Part shown: positions 7,639 to 16,037 of the stretch, one piece after another | How positions within the stretch are numbered: the stretch's first letter is position 1 | Layout of the letters: each line of letters opens with the position of its first letter | The notes under the pieces: generated by a model | Told to the model about the DNA's origin: nothing | The model's database searches: none | Seen by the model: only the letters and a program-made list of their open reading frames with translations | NCBI GenBank assembly: GCA_012719125.1 | Contig: JAAYAY010000269.1 | Coordinates: forward strand, 62,001 to 126,000 | Reading direction: 5' to 3' | Source of the DNA: Planctomycetaceae bacterium | GTDB lineage: Bacteria > Planctomycetota > Planctomycetia > Pirellulales > Thermoguttaceae | Length of the DNA: 64,000 bases | Made by a program: the position numbers and the translations under genes

Positions 7639-8832
7639 ATGAGCAAGTCGGCTGTAACCTATCTCAAAGAGCTTGTGGCCATTCCAAGTCAGAATCCCAT
7701 GGGCAGGTCAGACCCCGGCGACGGATTCGGTGAGGCGGCACTAACCGACCATCTGGAAACAACCTTCGAGCGACTCGGATGCGCACATTACCGCCAGCCG
7801 GTTCATCCGGACAGGGCGAACATCTTCGCCCGGCTCGACGGAGACCGGCGTGGCGACCGGCACGGGCCCGTTGTGCTTTTCGAGGCTCACCAGGACACGG
7901 TTCCGGTCGACGGTATGACCATCGATCCCTGGGACCCGCGAGAGGAAGACGGACGGATCTACGGTCGCGGATCCTGTGATGTGAAGGGCGGAATGGCGGC
8001 GATGCTCGCCGTTCTGGAACGGCTCCGGGATCGGCGTCCCCCCCATTGTCCCACGGTCGTCATGGCGTGCAGCATCAATGAGGAGCATGGATTCAGCGGA
8101 GTTGAGGCGATGCGGCCGCTGTTGGCCTGTCACGAGACCGACTTCGTCCCGGCCGTCCCCACGCTGGCCGTCGTAGCGGAGCCCACAGGCCTTCAGGTCG
8201 TCGTCGCCCACAAAGGCGCCGTACGGTGGTGTCTCCACACTCGGGGACATGCCGCACACAGTTCCATGCCGGAGAAGGGATCGAACGCAATCTACCGCAT
8301 GGCCCAAGTCGTGGATGCTCTGAACGTCTATCAGAGAGAAAGCCTCCCCACTCTCGGCAGTCACCCGCTCTGTGGCCCCGCCACACTGAGTGTCGGAGTC
8401 ATTCGTGGCGGTCTCAGCGTCAATACCGTGCCTGATTCCTGCACCATCGAGATCGACCGGCGTCTTATGCCGAACGAGACCCCCGAGCAAGCGCAACAGC
8501 ATCTGCTGACGTATCTTGAACAGACGGTCGGGGTTGACATGCTCGAGCTGGAAACCCCGTTCATGACGGCCGACCCGCTCTCGGACGCCGCCAACGGCCC
8601 CCTTGCACAGCGGTTGGGAGAATCGATCCGCTCTATCGTCGGCTCCTGGCAAGCGATAGGCGTGCCCTACGCAACCGACGCGCCCTACATCGCCCGTCTC
8701 GGAATCCCCACGGTCGTGTTCGGCCCGGGCTCACTGGAACAGGCACACACCAAAGACGAGTGGATCTCCGTGGAGCAATTAGAATCGACCGCAGACGTGC
8801 TCTACGATTTCATCTGCCGCCTGGGCGAATAA
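7639..8832 (+). CDS. M20 family metallopeptidase (ArgE/DapE/CPG2-like)
   Basis: A 397-residue zinc hydrolase of the acetylornithine deacetylase / succinyl-diaminopimelate desuccinylase group. Metal-site motifs in order are FEAHQDTVPVDG (His and catalytic Asp), GRGSCDVKGGMAAML (bridging Asp), SINEEHGFSG (general base and metal Glu), VVAEPTGL (Glu) and the C-terminal EQAHTKDEW (His). The dimerisation domain begins near HKGAVRWCLHTRGHAAHSS. I choose the ATG at 7639 because AAGG lies ten bases before it; an ATG at 7630 and a GTG at 7576 are in frame but have no ribosome site. The gene stands alone, so the substrate cannot be deduced. Confidence 0.9.
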   Translation: MSKSAVTYLKELVAIPSQNPMGRSDPGDGFGEAALTDHLETTFERLGCAHYRQPVHPDRANIFARLDGDRRGDRHGPVVLFEAHQDTVPVDGMTIDPWDPREEDGRIYGRGSCDVKGGMAAMLAVLERLRDRRPPHCPTVVMACSINEEHGFSGVEAMRPLLACHETDFVPAVPTLAVVAEPTGLQVVVAHKGAVRWCLHTRGHAAHSSMPEKGSNAIYRMAQVVDALNVYQRESLPTLGSHPLCGPATLSVGVIRGGLSVNTVPDSCTIEIDRRLMPNETPEQAQQHLLTYLEQTVGVDMLELETPFMTADPLSDAANGPLAQRLGESIRSIVGSWQAIGVPYATDAPYIARLGIPTVVFGPGSLEQAHTKDEWISVEQLESTADVLYDFICRLGE

Positions 8833-8913
8833 GTGTTCCCAAGCCAAGCCGATCTGGCTCAGATGATGCACGATCTTCAATGCGTTTCACGCATAGCCCG
8901 TGCACCCTCCCGT

Positions 8914-9057
8914 CATTCCAGCGAAGGCGGGAATCCAGAAACAAGTGCACATGAAGTGCATGATGTGGACCTGTACCGAATTCTGCGCTCGTGATCGTGC
9001 AAGAGGGGGACAGTCCCATTTTTGTGGCGTCCTGCCACAAAAATCGGGACAGTCCCC
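8914..9057. repeat. Two dispersed palindromic repeats (REP-like)
   Basis: At 8914-8941 lies a copy of a REP-like element of the CATTCCNGCGAAGGCGGGAATCC kind. At 9006-9057 is an imperfect 23-bp inverted repeat: the left arm begins GGGGACAGTCCCATTTTTGT, and the right arm mirrors it around GTCCT. A related element is at 12614-12665. The remaining bases between 8833 and 9243 show no gene. Confidence 0.8.
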
Positions 9058-9243
9058 ATGATCTGGTTCCCGTGTCGGCGCAAAAAAACCGCCCCGAACG
9101 ATCCGGCCCCCCCGAGTCCGGTTCGTTCAGGGCATATGTTATGTCGTCGTGTAGGGTAGAAACGTCTAACGAGGTTCCACCTCAGACCAAGGCCGAGTTG
9201 CCGAAACTTGACTCAAACGCGACAACTCCTCGGAAGTATGTTA

Positions 9244-9570
9244 CTAAAACACGTCGAGGATGAAGTGGTGGCCCGAATGGTACCGCCGCGGTTCCGGGTA
9301 GTAGTTGTGCCAGGCCGTGTTGTAGACCGGGATTCGCATCTCGGGCGGATATCGGTAATAGAGATCCTCGCTGCTGCGATAGTAGTCCGTCGTCCAGAAG
9401 TTCTGGGGATAGTAGACGTAGGGGTAGTGATAGAAACGGTTCCAGTCCTGGGTGCTGTAGGTCCGTCCCCACTGGCGTCCGTAGGCCTGTTCTGCCTGGA
9501 CCTGGGAATCGCTCATCACCAGCCAGGCGGCTGCCACCAAGATCAACACAAGTACGGTTCTACGAATCAT
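9244..9570 (-). CDS. Small secreted aromatic-rich protein (planctomycete family annotated as calmodulin-binding)
   Basis: A 108-residue protein with a signal peptide at about residues 1-26 (MIRRTVLVLILVAAAWLVMS, ending near VQA). The mature part is very rich in Tyr, Trp, Arg and His, for example DWNRFYHYPYVYYPQNFW and YRYPPEMRIPVYNTAWHNYY. I recall this pattern from planctomycete proteins carrying a poorly founded calmodulin-binding label; the function is unknown. I choose the ATG at 9570 because GGAGGGGG precedes it by six bases and a clean signal peptide follows. The longer frame upstream is not coding-like. It is a single gene between two repeat-bearing spacers. Confidence 0.75.
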   Translation of the reverse strand: MIRRTVLVLILVAAAWLVMSDSQVQAEQAYGRQWGRTYSTQDWNRFYHYPYVYYPQNFWTTDYYRSSEDLYYRYPPEMRIPVYNTAWHNYYPEPRRYHSGHHFILDVF

Positions 9571-9898
9571 CGATTTCCCCCTCCACCCGAAGGTGCAGTT
9601 CTTTGCGCCGCTGGCAGAAACCGCCGACTGCGTTTGCGAGTCCCCGTGGGAAGCTCGGCCGTTTTGCCAGGGTCTCTCTGTTCTCATTCAGGTCGTTGGC
9701 GATCGCGCCCGGCTTTCGCGGGATGGGGCACGGAACCGCTTTCTAGAGAATCCATCGGCACACCTCGCGGGCCGTATTGAGGGAATATTCGATACACGCC
9801 GCACATTCCGCACAACCGGCTCCGGCAAAGTCTGCCCAGTTTCACCAGGCAGACGCACGGAAAGAACCTCCCGGTCAACTCCCGACCTTGGCAGGCCG
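9571..9898. other. Intergenic spacer; weak terminator-like hairpin after the SDR gene
   Basis: No gene is visible. A 7-bp perfect stem GTCTGCC (9830-9836) with GGCAGAC (9848-9854) lies about 45 bases past the stop of the minus-strand SDR gene. It is followed on minus by only TTTG, so it is at best a weak terminator. The region next to 9571 carries the ribosome site of the small secreted protein. Confidence 0.35.
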
Positions 9899-10777
9899 CT
9901 ACATCCCGGTCTGACGGAACCCGGAACACACGGCCGCCAACCCTTCTCGGTAAGTCGGAAAACGCAGTCGGACACCAAACTCTTCCAGCATACGACGATT
10001 GTCGATACGCTTGTTCCCCAAGGCTGCCGCGGCTCCTCGCGAGCCGGGTTCGGGAGCTGTGAACACGGGCGGCGCGAGTCCTAACTGGCGGGCCATCTCG
10101 CCGTAGAACTCCCGGTGGCTGGTAGGGACGCCGTCAGAAACCAGATAGAGGTCCGGAGGAGTTGCCCGTTGCTCCGCTGCCAGAACCGCCTGAACTGCGT
10201 CTTCGACGTGGATCAAATTCAGATAAGCCCCCTCCGGCGCGGCCACCGGGCGCTCCGCCTGCACATCCGCCAGTTTGGGCAGTCGGCCCGGACCGTACAG
10301 CCCGGCCAGCCGCAGGATCACCGCACGACGTCCCAACTCGTGAGACTGCAGAACCCTTTCCGCCTCCAGGCCGCACGTCCCGGCCTCTCGCTGCGGATCG
10401 CAGGCAGATGCCTCATCGACCCAGTTCCCGTGATGGCAGCCCATCACCCCCGTCGAACTGATGAACAGCAGTCGTTCGAGGGCAAGGGGCGGCAATGCCT
10501 CCAGCGTATTCTGCAGGCCGCCGACAACCACGGCCCTGCGTGACGCTGCGGCCTGCCGGTCATAGCCCACGGCGAAAAGCACCGTGGCAGCTTCGGGGAG
10601 CGACTTCAGCGACGGAGGATCACTAACGTCGGCAACGATGGCCTCGAACCCTTCGGCCCGCAACGTCTCTGCCCGCTCGCCGCTTCGAGTGACGACGGCC
10701 ACATGCTCGCCCTGCCGGAGCCACCTGGCGGCGACGCGATGCCCCAGGTAACCGCAGCCAACCACCAGTTTCGTCAT
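9899..10777 (-). CDS. NAD(P)-dependent epimerase/dehydratase-like SDR (YeeZ-type)
   Basis: A 292-residue extended SDR-like protein. The N-terminal Rossmann motif VVGCGYLGHRVA (residues 5-16) matches the GxGYLGxxxA form of YeeZ and related proteins. ISSTGVMGCHHGNWVDEAS supplies the catalytic-region Ser; the usual YxxxK is weak here (CGLEAERV in its place). LNLIHVEDAVQAVLAA is the typical late motif. The ATG at 10777 overlaps the stop of yqgF by four bases (ATGA), which fixes the start; a longer upstream frame is shadow. It is the third gene of the lipase-yqgF-SDR operon. The substrate is unknown. Confidence 0.85.
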   Translation of the reverse strand: MTKLVVGCGYLGHRVAARWLRQGEHVAVVTRSGERAETLRAEGFEAIVADVSDPPSLKSLPEAATVLFAVGYDRQAAASRRAVVVGGLQNTLEALPPLALERLLFISSTGVMGCHHGNWVDEASACDPQREAGTCGLEAERVLQSHELGRRAVILRLAGLYGPGRLPKLADVQAERPVAAPEGAYLNLIHVEDAVQAVLAAEQRATPPDLYLVSDGVPTSHREFYGEMARQLGLAPPVFTAPEPGSRGAAAALGNKRIDNRRMLEEFGVRLRFPTYREGLAAVCSGFRQTGM

Positions 10778-11241
10778 GCTTGGTCGTCCAAGGCCCCGGG
10801 CGGCTTGGAACCCCCGGTTGCCGATTCGAGGAATGCCGACAGCATGATCTGGGCGGCCAGCATGTCGAGCCGTTGCTTTCTGCGTTTCTTGGTCATTTGG
10901 GTCGCCAACAGTACCTCTTCTGCCTGGTGGCTCGTGAATCGCTCGTCGAAGAACTGCACGGGCACGCCCGTCGTCTCGGCCAACCATTGGCCGAAACGAC
11001 GAGCTTCGAGAGACTTCTCGCTCTCGCGCCCGTCGAGGTGAACCGGCAATCCGACGACGAACAGGCAGACGGCCTCTTCGTCGACAAGCCGCTGAAAACG
11101 TTGCGCGTCTTGCTTCGGACCGCGACGCGTATAGTTCTCATAGGGGCTGGCGATCTGCCGCTGGCTGTCGCTGATCGCTATGCCGATCCGCACCGTCCCA
11201 AAGTCGATTCCGGCTACTCTCCCTGGAACGTTCTGGCTCAC
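10774..11241 (-). CDS. yqgF: YqgF/RuvX family RNase H-fold protein (putative Holliday junction resolvase)
   Basis: A 155-residue protein with the YqgF signatures AGIDFGTVRIGIAISD (first catalytic Asp, residues 10-25), FVVGLPVHLDGRES, VQFFDERFTSHQAE (Glu) and the C-terminal LDMLAAQIMLSAFLE (last Asp). Members take part in pre-16S rRNA 5' processing and have been proposed to resolve Holliday junctions. The GTG start at 11241 overlaps the upstream lipase stop (GTGA), and its own stop overlaps the SDR gene. Length and acidic residues are normal. Confidence 0.93.
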   Translation of the reverse strand: MSQNVPGRVAGIDFGTVRIGIAISDSQRQIASPYENYTRRGPKQDAQRFQRLVDEEAVCLFVVGLPVHLDGRESEKSLEARRFGQWLAETTGVPVQFFDERFTSHQAEEVLLATQMTKKRRKQRLDMLAAQIMLSAFLESATGGSKPPGALDDQA

Positions 11242-12350
11242 CGCTGGGTTGCCCCCGTTGAAAGGCCCGCCGACGCCGGATTTCGCCGCGCCATCCCCGT
11301 TTGCCTCCGATCCGTCGTCGGCTCGCTCGCCAGTTGGCTCGAAGTCTCTTCCACGATCGGTTGTCGTTGATCTGCGGCGACGAAATGGCCTTCGTCGAGA
11401 AACCTGAGCACGTAGCCGAAGGTCCGCGGATCGTTGGCGATGAATTCGTGGATCATGGGAAGAAGGACGAAGTCGCGCGCGCCTGTCAAGCGTGTGGTCT
11501 CCACCGAGATCCGCCCGTCGTCATCGCCCGGCAGGAAGGGCGAAAAGCCTCCACCCCGCGTTCCCCCCGCGATGATGCCGAATTGGCACGGCGGGACCGT
11601 CAGTTCGTTCTCGAGCCACGGCCACTCTTTCCCCAATTGGCGCCCCGGCTTGCCGAAAACCGTCTTGAAAACCGAGTTGTCGGACAAGCGCGTCGCCGCC
11701 AACGCCCCATGGTTCGGAGGAGCGATCATCACCACGCGTCCCAGGCGCGGGTCTTGCCGACCGTACTGCTTCTGGACGTCCGCAAGGTAATGCCGAATGA
11801 CGATGTTACCCATACTGTGGCCGACGAAGTTGAGTTGCTCGACCTCCGGAAGACCCTCTACGACTCGAGCCAGCAACCTGGCATGATCCGCCATGGACTG
11901 ACGTGTACTCGGGTATTCTGCATTGACAATCGTGTACCGCCCGTCTTCTTCCAGGTGCTCGGCCAGCAAACGCATCGTCCAACGCGTGGCAACGAGTCCA
12001 TGGAGAAGAATGACGGCCCGGCCTCGCATCGGCTCCAGATTCTGCTCGGCCTTGATCTGTTCGAGCTTCGCTCGGCACTGCCCGAAAGTCCCCTCCGCGT
12101 AGCAGAGTTCCTTGGGGCTGAGCAGCCGAAAATGCTCTTCTCCCACACGTTGTTGGATACGCCAGTCGTGGAAAACGTGGACGTCGCCCCAAAATTGAGA
12201 ACCCCCCAAAGTGGGTTTCGGGATTCCGCCTCCGATCGTGGCCAATAGGTTGGTGGGCGGGTCGGGATTGGGGATACCGGCTTCCTGGGCGGAAAGCGAA
12301 TGTACCACCACCAACAGAAGAACCCCAATCGAGCATCCTTTATCGACCAT
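11238..12350 (-). CDS. Secreted alpha/beta-hydrolase (triacylglycerol lipase / PGAP1-like)
   Basis: A 370-residue protein with a signal peptide at about residues 1-22 (MVDKGCSIGVLLLVVVHSLS). The hydrolase core shows the oxyanion HG motif VILLHGLVATRWTM and the nucleophile elbow FVGHSMGNIV (Ser). The acid is probably in the PFLPGDDDGRIS region and the His in LLPMIHEFIAND. These are typical of lipases that act on extracellular or envelope esters. I choose the ATG at 12350, which starts the signal peptide; the longer frame upstream is not coding-like. It is first in an operon with yqgF and the SDR gene, both overlapping by four bases. Confidence 0.85.
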   Translation of the reverse strand: MVDKGCSIGVLLLVVVHSLSAQEAGIPNPDPPTNLLATIGGGIPKPTLGGSQFWGDVHVFHDWRIQQRVGEEHFRLLSPKELCYAEGTFGQCRAKLEQIKAEQNLEPMRGRAVILLHGLVATRWTMRLLAEHLEEDGRYTIVNAEYPSTRQSMADHARLLARVVEGLPEVEQLNFVGHSMGNIVIRHYLADVQKQYGRQDPRLGRVVMIAPPNHGALAATRLSDNSVFKTVFGKPGRQLGKEWPWLENELTVPPCQFGIIAGGTRGGGFSPFLPGDDDGRISVETTRLTGARDFVLLPMIHEFIANDPRTFGYVLRFLDEGHFVAADQRQPIVEETSSQLASEPTTDRRQTGMARRNPASAGLSTGATQR

Positions 12351-12613
12351 GGCCACTCCCCGGAAACGTCGCGAAGAAAGACGTGATGATACACGGGGCC
12401 ACTCCGCAGCCAAGGGCAATTCTATCGCCACGTACCCCATGCGATGCCTCGGCTCCTTGCCCTTCTGATGGCCGCCGACTGCTACAAAGTGAGGATCGGC
12501 ACTGAATCAGGGGAGAGACAAGAGATCCTCATCAATCGCACGGCCTGTTCGATGACAAGAAATGAGGTGTAATACTTCTCCCGGGTGGTGGGCAGAAAGT
12601 CCGGTGAGGCCCT

Positions 12614-12665
12614 GGGGACTGTCCCAATTCTTGTGGCAGGATGCCACAAAAATGGGACTGTCCCC
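12614..12665. repeat. REP-like inverted repeat related to the one at 9006
   Basis: The left arm, GGGGACTGTCCCAATTCTTG onward (12614-12637), mirrors the right arm 12643-12665, which ends GGGACTGTCCCC. The arms share the GGGACNGTCCC core and the TGTGGC/GCCACA centre with the 9006-9057 element. The rest of 12351-12721 shows no gene. Confidence 0.8.
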
Positions 12666-12721
12666 TTCCCGTAGCATCCGGTACAGTCCCGAGTCCTGCC
12701 CGTCGCCGTGGGGGGATTGAT

Positions 12722-12763
12722 ATAAAAAAGGGTGCCGCAGCTCGATCCGGCTCCGGCACCCTT
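12722..12763 (-). terminator. Rho-independent terminator of the basic-tailed protein gene
   Basis: On minus a perfect 10-bp stem AAGGGTGCCG / CGGCACCCTT (12754-12763 with 12728-12737) and a 16-nt loop are followed by a T-run, with TTTTTT opposite 12724-12729. It lies about 30 bases past the stop at 12795. Confidence 0.85.
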
Positions 12764-12794
12764 GGCCATCCATTTTTGAATTGTCGTTTGTCAC

Positions 12795-13379
12795 TCAGAC
12801 AAGAACTTCTTCGTCAATCGACCCCTCGCAGTCTGCTGCCACGACCATCCCTGGTTCCGATTCAGGACTGTCCGACCCGTTCGTGCGTTCGTTCCCGTCT
12901 GTCTGGGCCGTAGCCGAATCGCCTTGGACCGGAGCCTTCTTGGCGTAACCAAGTTCCCGAATGACTTCCAGGATCTCGCTACACGTCGGGAACATTCGTC
13001 CGCTGGCGCGTTTGTAGTTGTCGAGGGCATTCATGAATTCGACCTCATCGTCCGAATAATCTCGTTCGCACGTAGTGGGGTCGATCTGCCGACGCCGCGT
13101 CACTTTCTCCCGGCGTTCGAGTTTGCGTCGTTCCGTGAGGGCCGGTTCGGTGCTGGTCCGACGATCCGAACGCCGCCGGTCAACGGTGACTTCTGTCTCG
13201 CCAACTGTCTTTTTCGTGGCAACCGCTTTCCTGGTCCGTCCCTCGTCGGCAACGCGCGCCGTCTTGTTGGAGGAGCGAACGGTCGGTTTCTTCGAGTTTT
13301 TGGGCGATTCCTTCGCAGTCACACCCTTCCTTTGGGTGGATTTCTTGCTGGTGGTCGGCTTTTTGGTTGTCTTGGCCAC
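12795..13379 (-). CDS. Lys/Arg-rich tailed protein with a conserved planctomycete helical domain
   Basis: A 194-residue protein. Residues 1-95 are highly basic and low in complexity ([40 protein letters not shown]), resembling a histone-H1-like tail. Residues 100-145 form a compact domain ([20 protein letters not shown], then [17 protein letters not shown]) that I associate with planctomycete proteins of unknown function. The C terminus is acidic. DNA or RNA binding is a reasonable guess from the charge only. It has its own terminator at 12722 and follows another terminator at 13631, so it is likely monocistronic. Confidence 0.75.
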   Translation of the reverse strand: MAKTTKKPTTSKKSTQRKGVTAKESPKNSKKPTVRSSNKTARVADEGRTRKAVATKKTVGETEVTVDRRRSDRRTSTEPALTERRKLERREKVTRRRQIDPTTCERDYSDDEVEFMNALDNYKRASGRMFPTCSEILEVIRELGYAKKAPVQGDSATAQTDGNERTNGSDSPESEPGMVVAADCEGSIDEEVLV

Positions 13380-13630
13380 GGAGGTTCCCTTTCAATCGCA
13401 CGCGAAGCAGCCTTTTCCTTGCCGCGTCGTTCGCCGGTCTTGTGGCTCGTGCCGCTTTCTCTTTTCCCTAGGGCTGCTCTCCAAAGGCACGCCCGTTACG
13501 TGTGATAAAAAGGATCGGTTGCGGGGACCAGGTAAATTGACCGATCAGAGAAAACGTTCGATCAGAGCAATCATTCCGGATATTGCGGTTTGTCCGGCCT
13601 GCCCAAGATAGGGGAAGTAACAGCAGTCCC

Positions 13631-13675
13631 AAGAAAACGGAAACGCCGAGGAGAAACACGGAATTCTCCCCGGCG
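13631..13675 (-). terminator. Rho-independent terminator of the first FHA gene
   Basis: On minus CGCCGGGGAGAA pairs with TTCTCCTCGGCG (12 bp with one G-U), loop 8 nt, followed by TTTCCGTTTTCTT. It lies 36 bases past the FHA stop at 13711. The rest of 13380-13710 shows no gene. Confidence 0.75.
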
Positions 13676-13710
13676 AACGACACCCGGACAAAGGATGACC
13701 ACAACAGCGG

Positions 13711-14409
13711 CTAGCGCCGAGCGTTAAAGAACTTCTTGAGCATCTCCGCGGCGGCATCCTGGGTGGTCGGCCCGCCGCCCGCACGACGCGCCTTCTCTTT
13801 CTCCGCCTCGCTTACATCGCGTTTGGGGCCGTCCGACTCTTCATCCGGCTCCGGATCCTTGGGAGGACCGTCGACGATGGTCGCTTCGCCTGGGGCTCGT
13901 TGGGCGATGGTTGACATGTCGACCGTCTGGGTGTCGGTCTTGGCCGACGCCTGTTCGTCGCCGAACCATTGGCTGATGTCGAGATCGTCGTCGACTTTGA
14001 CGGTATCCTTCCCGGCAGGCTTGGCCTTTCCCGGAGCTGAGGTCTTTCTGGCGACCTCAGGGTCGGTCTTGGCCGCCACTTTCTCCTTCTCCGGCTGCTT
14101 CGCACTTTCCGGCATCCCCACAATCCGGACGTCGAAGTCAAGTTGGCCCACCAGCAGGCGATCCCCGGGCATCAACCGGCATTCCGGCGAGACCTTGTCA
14201 CCGTTGACGAAAGTGCCGTTCTTGCTCCCGAAGTCACGGACTTTGACGCCGTCTTCCGAAACAAGGATCACGCAGTGATGGCGACTCACCAGGTCGCTCC
14301 CCGGCCGCAGGTGACAATCTTCAGCTCGTCCGATGAAGAATTTGGGTCCCTTGATAGGGATTTCTCGCCCGGCGTGCCGACCGTTCGTGACTACCAGTTT
14401 TACTTCCAT
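13711..14409 (-). CDS. FHA domain protein with acidic/low-complexity tail
   Basis: A 232-residue protein. The forkhead-associated domain occupies about residues 1-95, with GRAEDCHLRPGSDLVSRHHC (Arg, Ser and His of the phosphothreonine pocket) and VRDFGSKNGTFVNG (Asn-Gly). FHA domains bind phosphothreonine peptides, so this is likely a reader in a Ser/Thr kinase network. Residues 105-232 are charged and low in complexity, with threonine-rich pieces (TVDMSTIAQ, EATIVDGPPK) that could themselves be phosphorylated. The ATG at 14409 is chosen because it matches its paralogue at 15510 (MEVKLVVxNG). It is a tandem duplicate of that gene and is followed by a strong terminator. Confidence 0.88.
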   Translation of the reverse strand: MEVKLVVTNGRHAGREIPIKGPKFFIGRAEDCHLRPGSDLVSRHHCVILVSEDGVKVRDFGSKNGTFVNGDKVSPECRLMPGDRLLVGQLDFDVRIVGMPESAKQPEKEKVAAKTDPEVARKTSAPGKAKPAGKDTVKVDDDLDISQWFGDEQASAKTDTQTVDMSTIAQRAPGEATIVDGPPKDPEPDEESDGPKRDVSEAEKEKARRAGGGPTTQDAAAEMLKKFFNARR

Positions 14410-14576
14410 TTCTTGTGCCAATTTCCCGAAGTAGCAAACGGCGCGGGGGCCGACGCACATGCGCCGACCGTCGCGCGACCGTCAAATCGCCTGTCACTCG
14501 TACCAAGGTGGTATGTAACTCAACCGAAGATCGACTTTCCTGCTCAAGCAGACTCTTCGGTTCCCTCTCCTCCGAT

Positions 14577-14831
14577 CTATCCGATCGACTCGCGGACTTC
14601 GTGACATATCTCGCGCAGTTCGCTCACAGAAACGTCTTCGAGTCGTTTGCCGCGGTTGTCGAGATGCTCGTTGATCTTGACTGCCGTTTCCTGCATACGC
14701 AAGTGGGTCTCGTGACTACCACCCACTAACGCGAAATTCTTCCCTCTTGTCAAACGAGTATGCCCGTCGTCGTTGTCCAATCCGATCCCGAGCAAGGCTG
14801 CCTGTTTCTTGGGCTGATTCGTTGCTCTCAC
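14577..14831 (-). CDS. Small conserved planctomycete protein of unknown function
   Basis: An 84-residue protein starting at the GTG at 14831 with GAGGA five bases upstream, a very good site. The frame extends further upstream, but that part is not coding-like. Recognisable pieces are KKQAALLGIGLDNDDGHTRL, NFALVGGSHETHLRMQETAV and KINEHLDNRGKRL, followed by a helical C terminus. I have seen this pattern in planctomycete genomes as a short uncharacterised family. It lies between two FHA paralogues on the same strand (167 bp after it, 145 bp before it), so it may share their transcript. Confidence 0.72.
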   Translation of the reverse strand: MRATNQPKKQAALLGIGLDNDDGHTRLTRGKNFALVGGSHETHLRMQETAVKINEHLDNRGKRLEDVSVSELREICHEVRESIG

Positions 14832-14976
14832 GTTTGTCCTCGGAGTAAGACAAAACAGTCCGCGCCTGGGTCGCAGCAGCGACGGCGCCCAAACAGCCCC
14901 GTCCCGCCAGCATCCTGCTAACGCCTTGGTGGTACTCTCTGATCCGCCGCTGGCGTGAAACACGCCCTTCCCTATA

Positions 14977-15510
14977 CTACTTCTTCGGCGGATCGGTGGC
15001 CGTATCCCCACCTTTCGGCACATCGCCTGCACTGGGCGGACCTTCCTGGTCCAGGGAAGTCGCTCGGCGCAACGGAAGGATTCCCAGCACGGTTCCGCTG
15101 GAGTCCTCCTTGCTCATCCAATCACTCAAGTCCAACGGATTGGACACAACGTCTCCCGCGGTGCCGTTTGACGCCTCGTGGATGCCCCTCGTCGGCTTCC
15201 GACTCTCGCTTGCTTCACCGGCCAATTCCACGTTGAATTCAAGCTGGCCGACCCGCAAACGGTCGCCGTTGTGAAGCTCCTGCTCGCCCATGATCTGCTC
15301 ATCATTGACGAACGTGCCGTTCTTGCTCCCAAAATCCCGGACGACGACGAGAGTCTCTTCCACCAGGATCACGCAATGGTAGCGGCTGATCACGTCGCTC
15401 CGCGGACGCAACTGACAGTCCTCCGCGCGACCGACGAGAAACCTCGGTCCCGTGATCGGGATCTCCTGCCCGGCGTTCTTTCCGTTCGCGACAACCAGCT
15501 TCACTTCCAT
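14977..15510 (-). CDS. FHA domain protein, paralogue of the 13711 gene
   Basis: A 177-residue protein whose residues 1-95 align closely with the other FHA gene: MEVKLVVANGKNAGQEIPI, then GRAEDCQLRPRSDVISRYHC, then VRDFGSKNGTFVNDEQIMGE. The pocket Arg, Ser and Asn are kept, while the second His of SRHHC is Tyr here. The tail (about 80 residues) is shorter and differs in sequence, with a shared DLDISQW / PLDLSDWM type motif. Local duplication followed by tail divergence is the simplest reading. It is the first of three same-strand genes. Confidence 0.88.
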   Translation of the reverse strand: MEVKLVVANGKNAGQEIPITGPRFLVGRAEDCQLRPRSDVISRYHCVILVEETLVVVRDFGSKNGTFVNDEQIMGEQELHNGDRLRVGQLEFNVELAGEASESRKPTRGIHEASNGTAGDVVSNPLDLSDWMSKEDSSGTVLGILPLRRATSLDQEGPPSAGDVPKGGDTATDPPKK

Positions 15511-16037
15511 CGCCCGAAATTGCTCAATCAGAGGGGCCTTGACGGTATGGATCTGAATGAAATGAGTGCCCCAAGCAACTGCCCTCTGTTCGACGCCGCC
15601 ACAAATCCCGATCCCTAGGTCGGCACGAGGTGACAGCAGGCAATGCTAGCCACCAGAAGAAATGATGAATACCTCGGTTCCAGGGAAAAGCCAGACTCCA
15701 ACAACTGTGGAATTTACGAAGAACAGCCAAGAATGCAATCCGCCCCCCCAAAGTAGCGTCCCAACGCCGTAGCGGGAGGAATCGCCTGTCTCTGGGATGT
15801 TGCCGGCCGGTTCGGCTAGTACCGACTGCCGCCCGACTGTCCATGATCGTACCAGTAATCGCAACTCCGGTCAAAAGAATTCCGCTCCGCTTGGTTCCTT
15901 CCCAACCCGCAAACCTCGTCATGTTTGCCCGCTCCCACCCGCGCACACCTGCTGAAACCGGGAATTGCCGGTTCCCGACAAGCCCTCGGCCGACCGCAAA
16001 CAACACGGTAGACCACCGTTCCGTTGCCGGAAGGGGC
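15511..16037. other. Intergenic region, no supported gene
   Basis: Open frames cross this stretch on minus, but none has family signatures, consistent codon bias or a start with a ribosome site. It separates the lipoate ligase at the end of the gcv operon from the FHA genes. A small stem AGGGG/CCCCT near 16035-16055 lies at the lipoate ligase stop. Confidence 0.4.
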
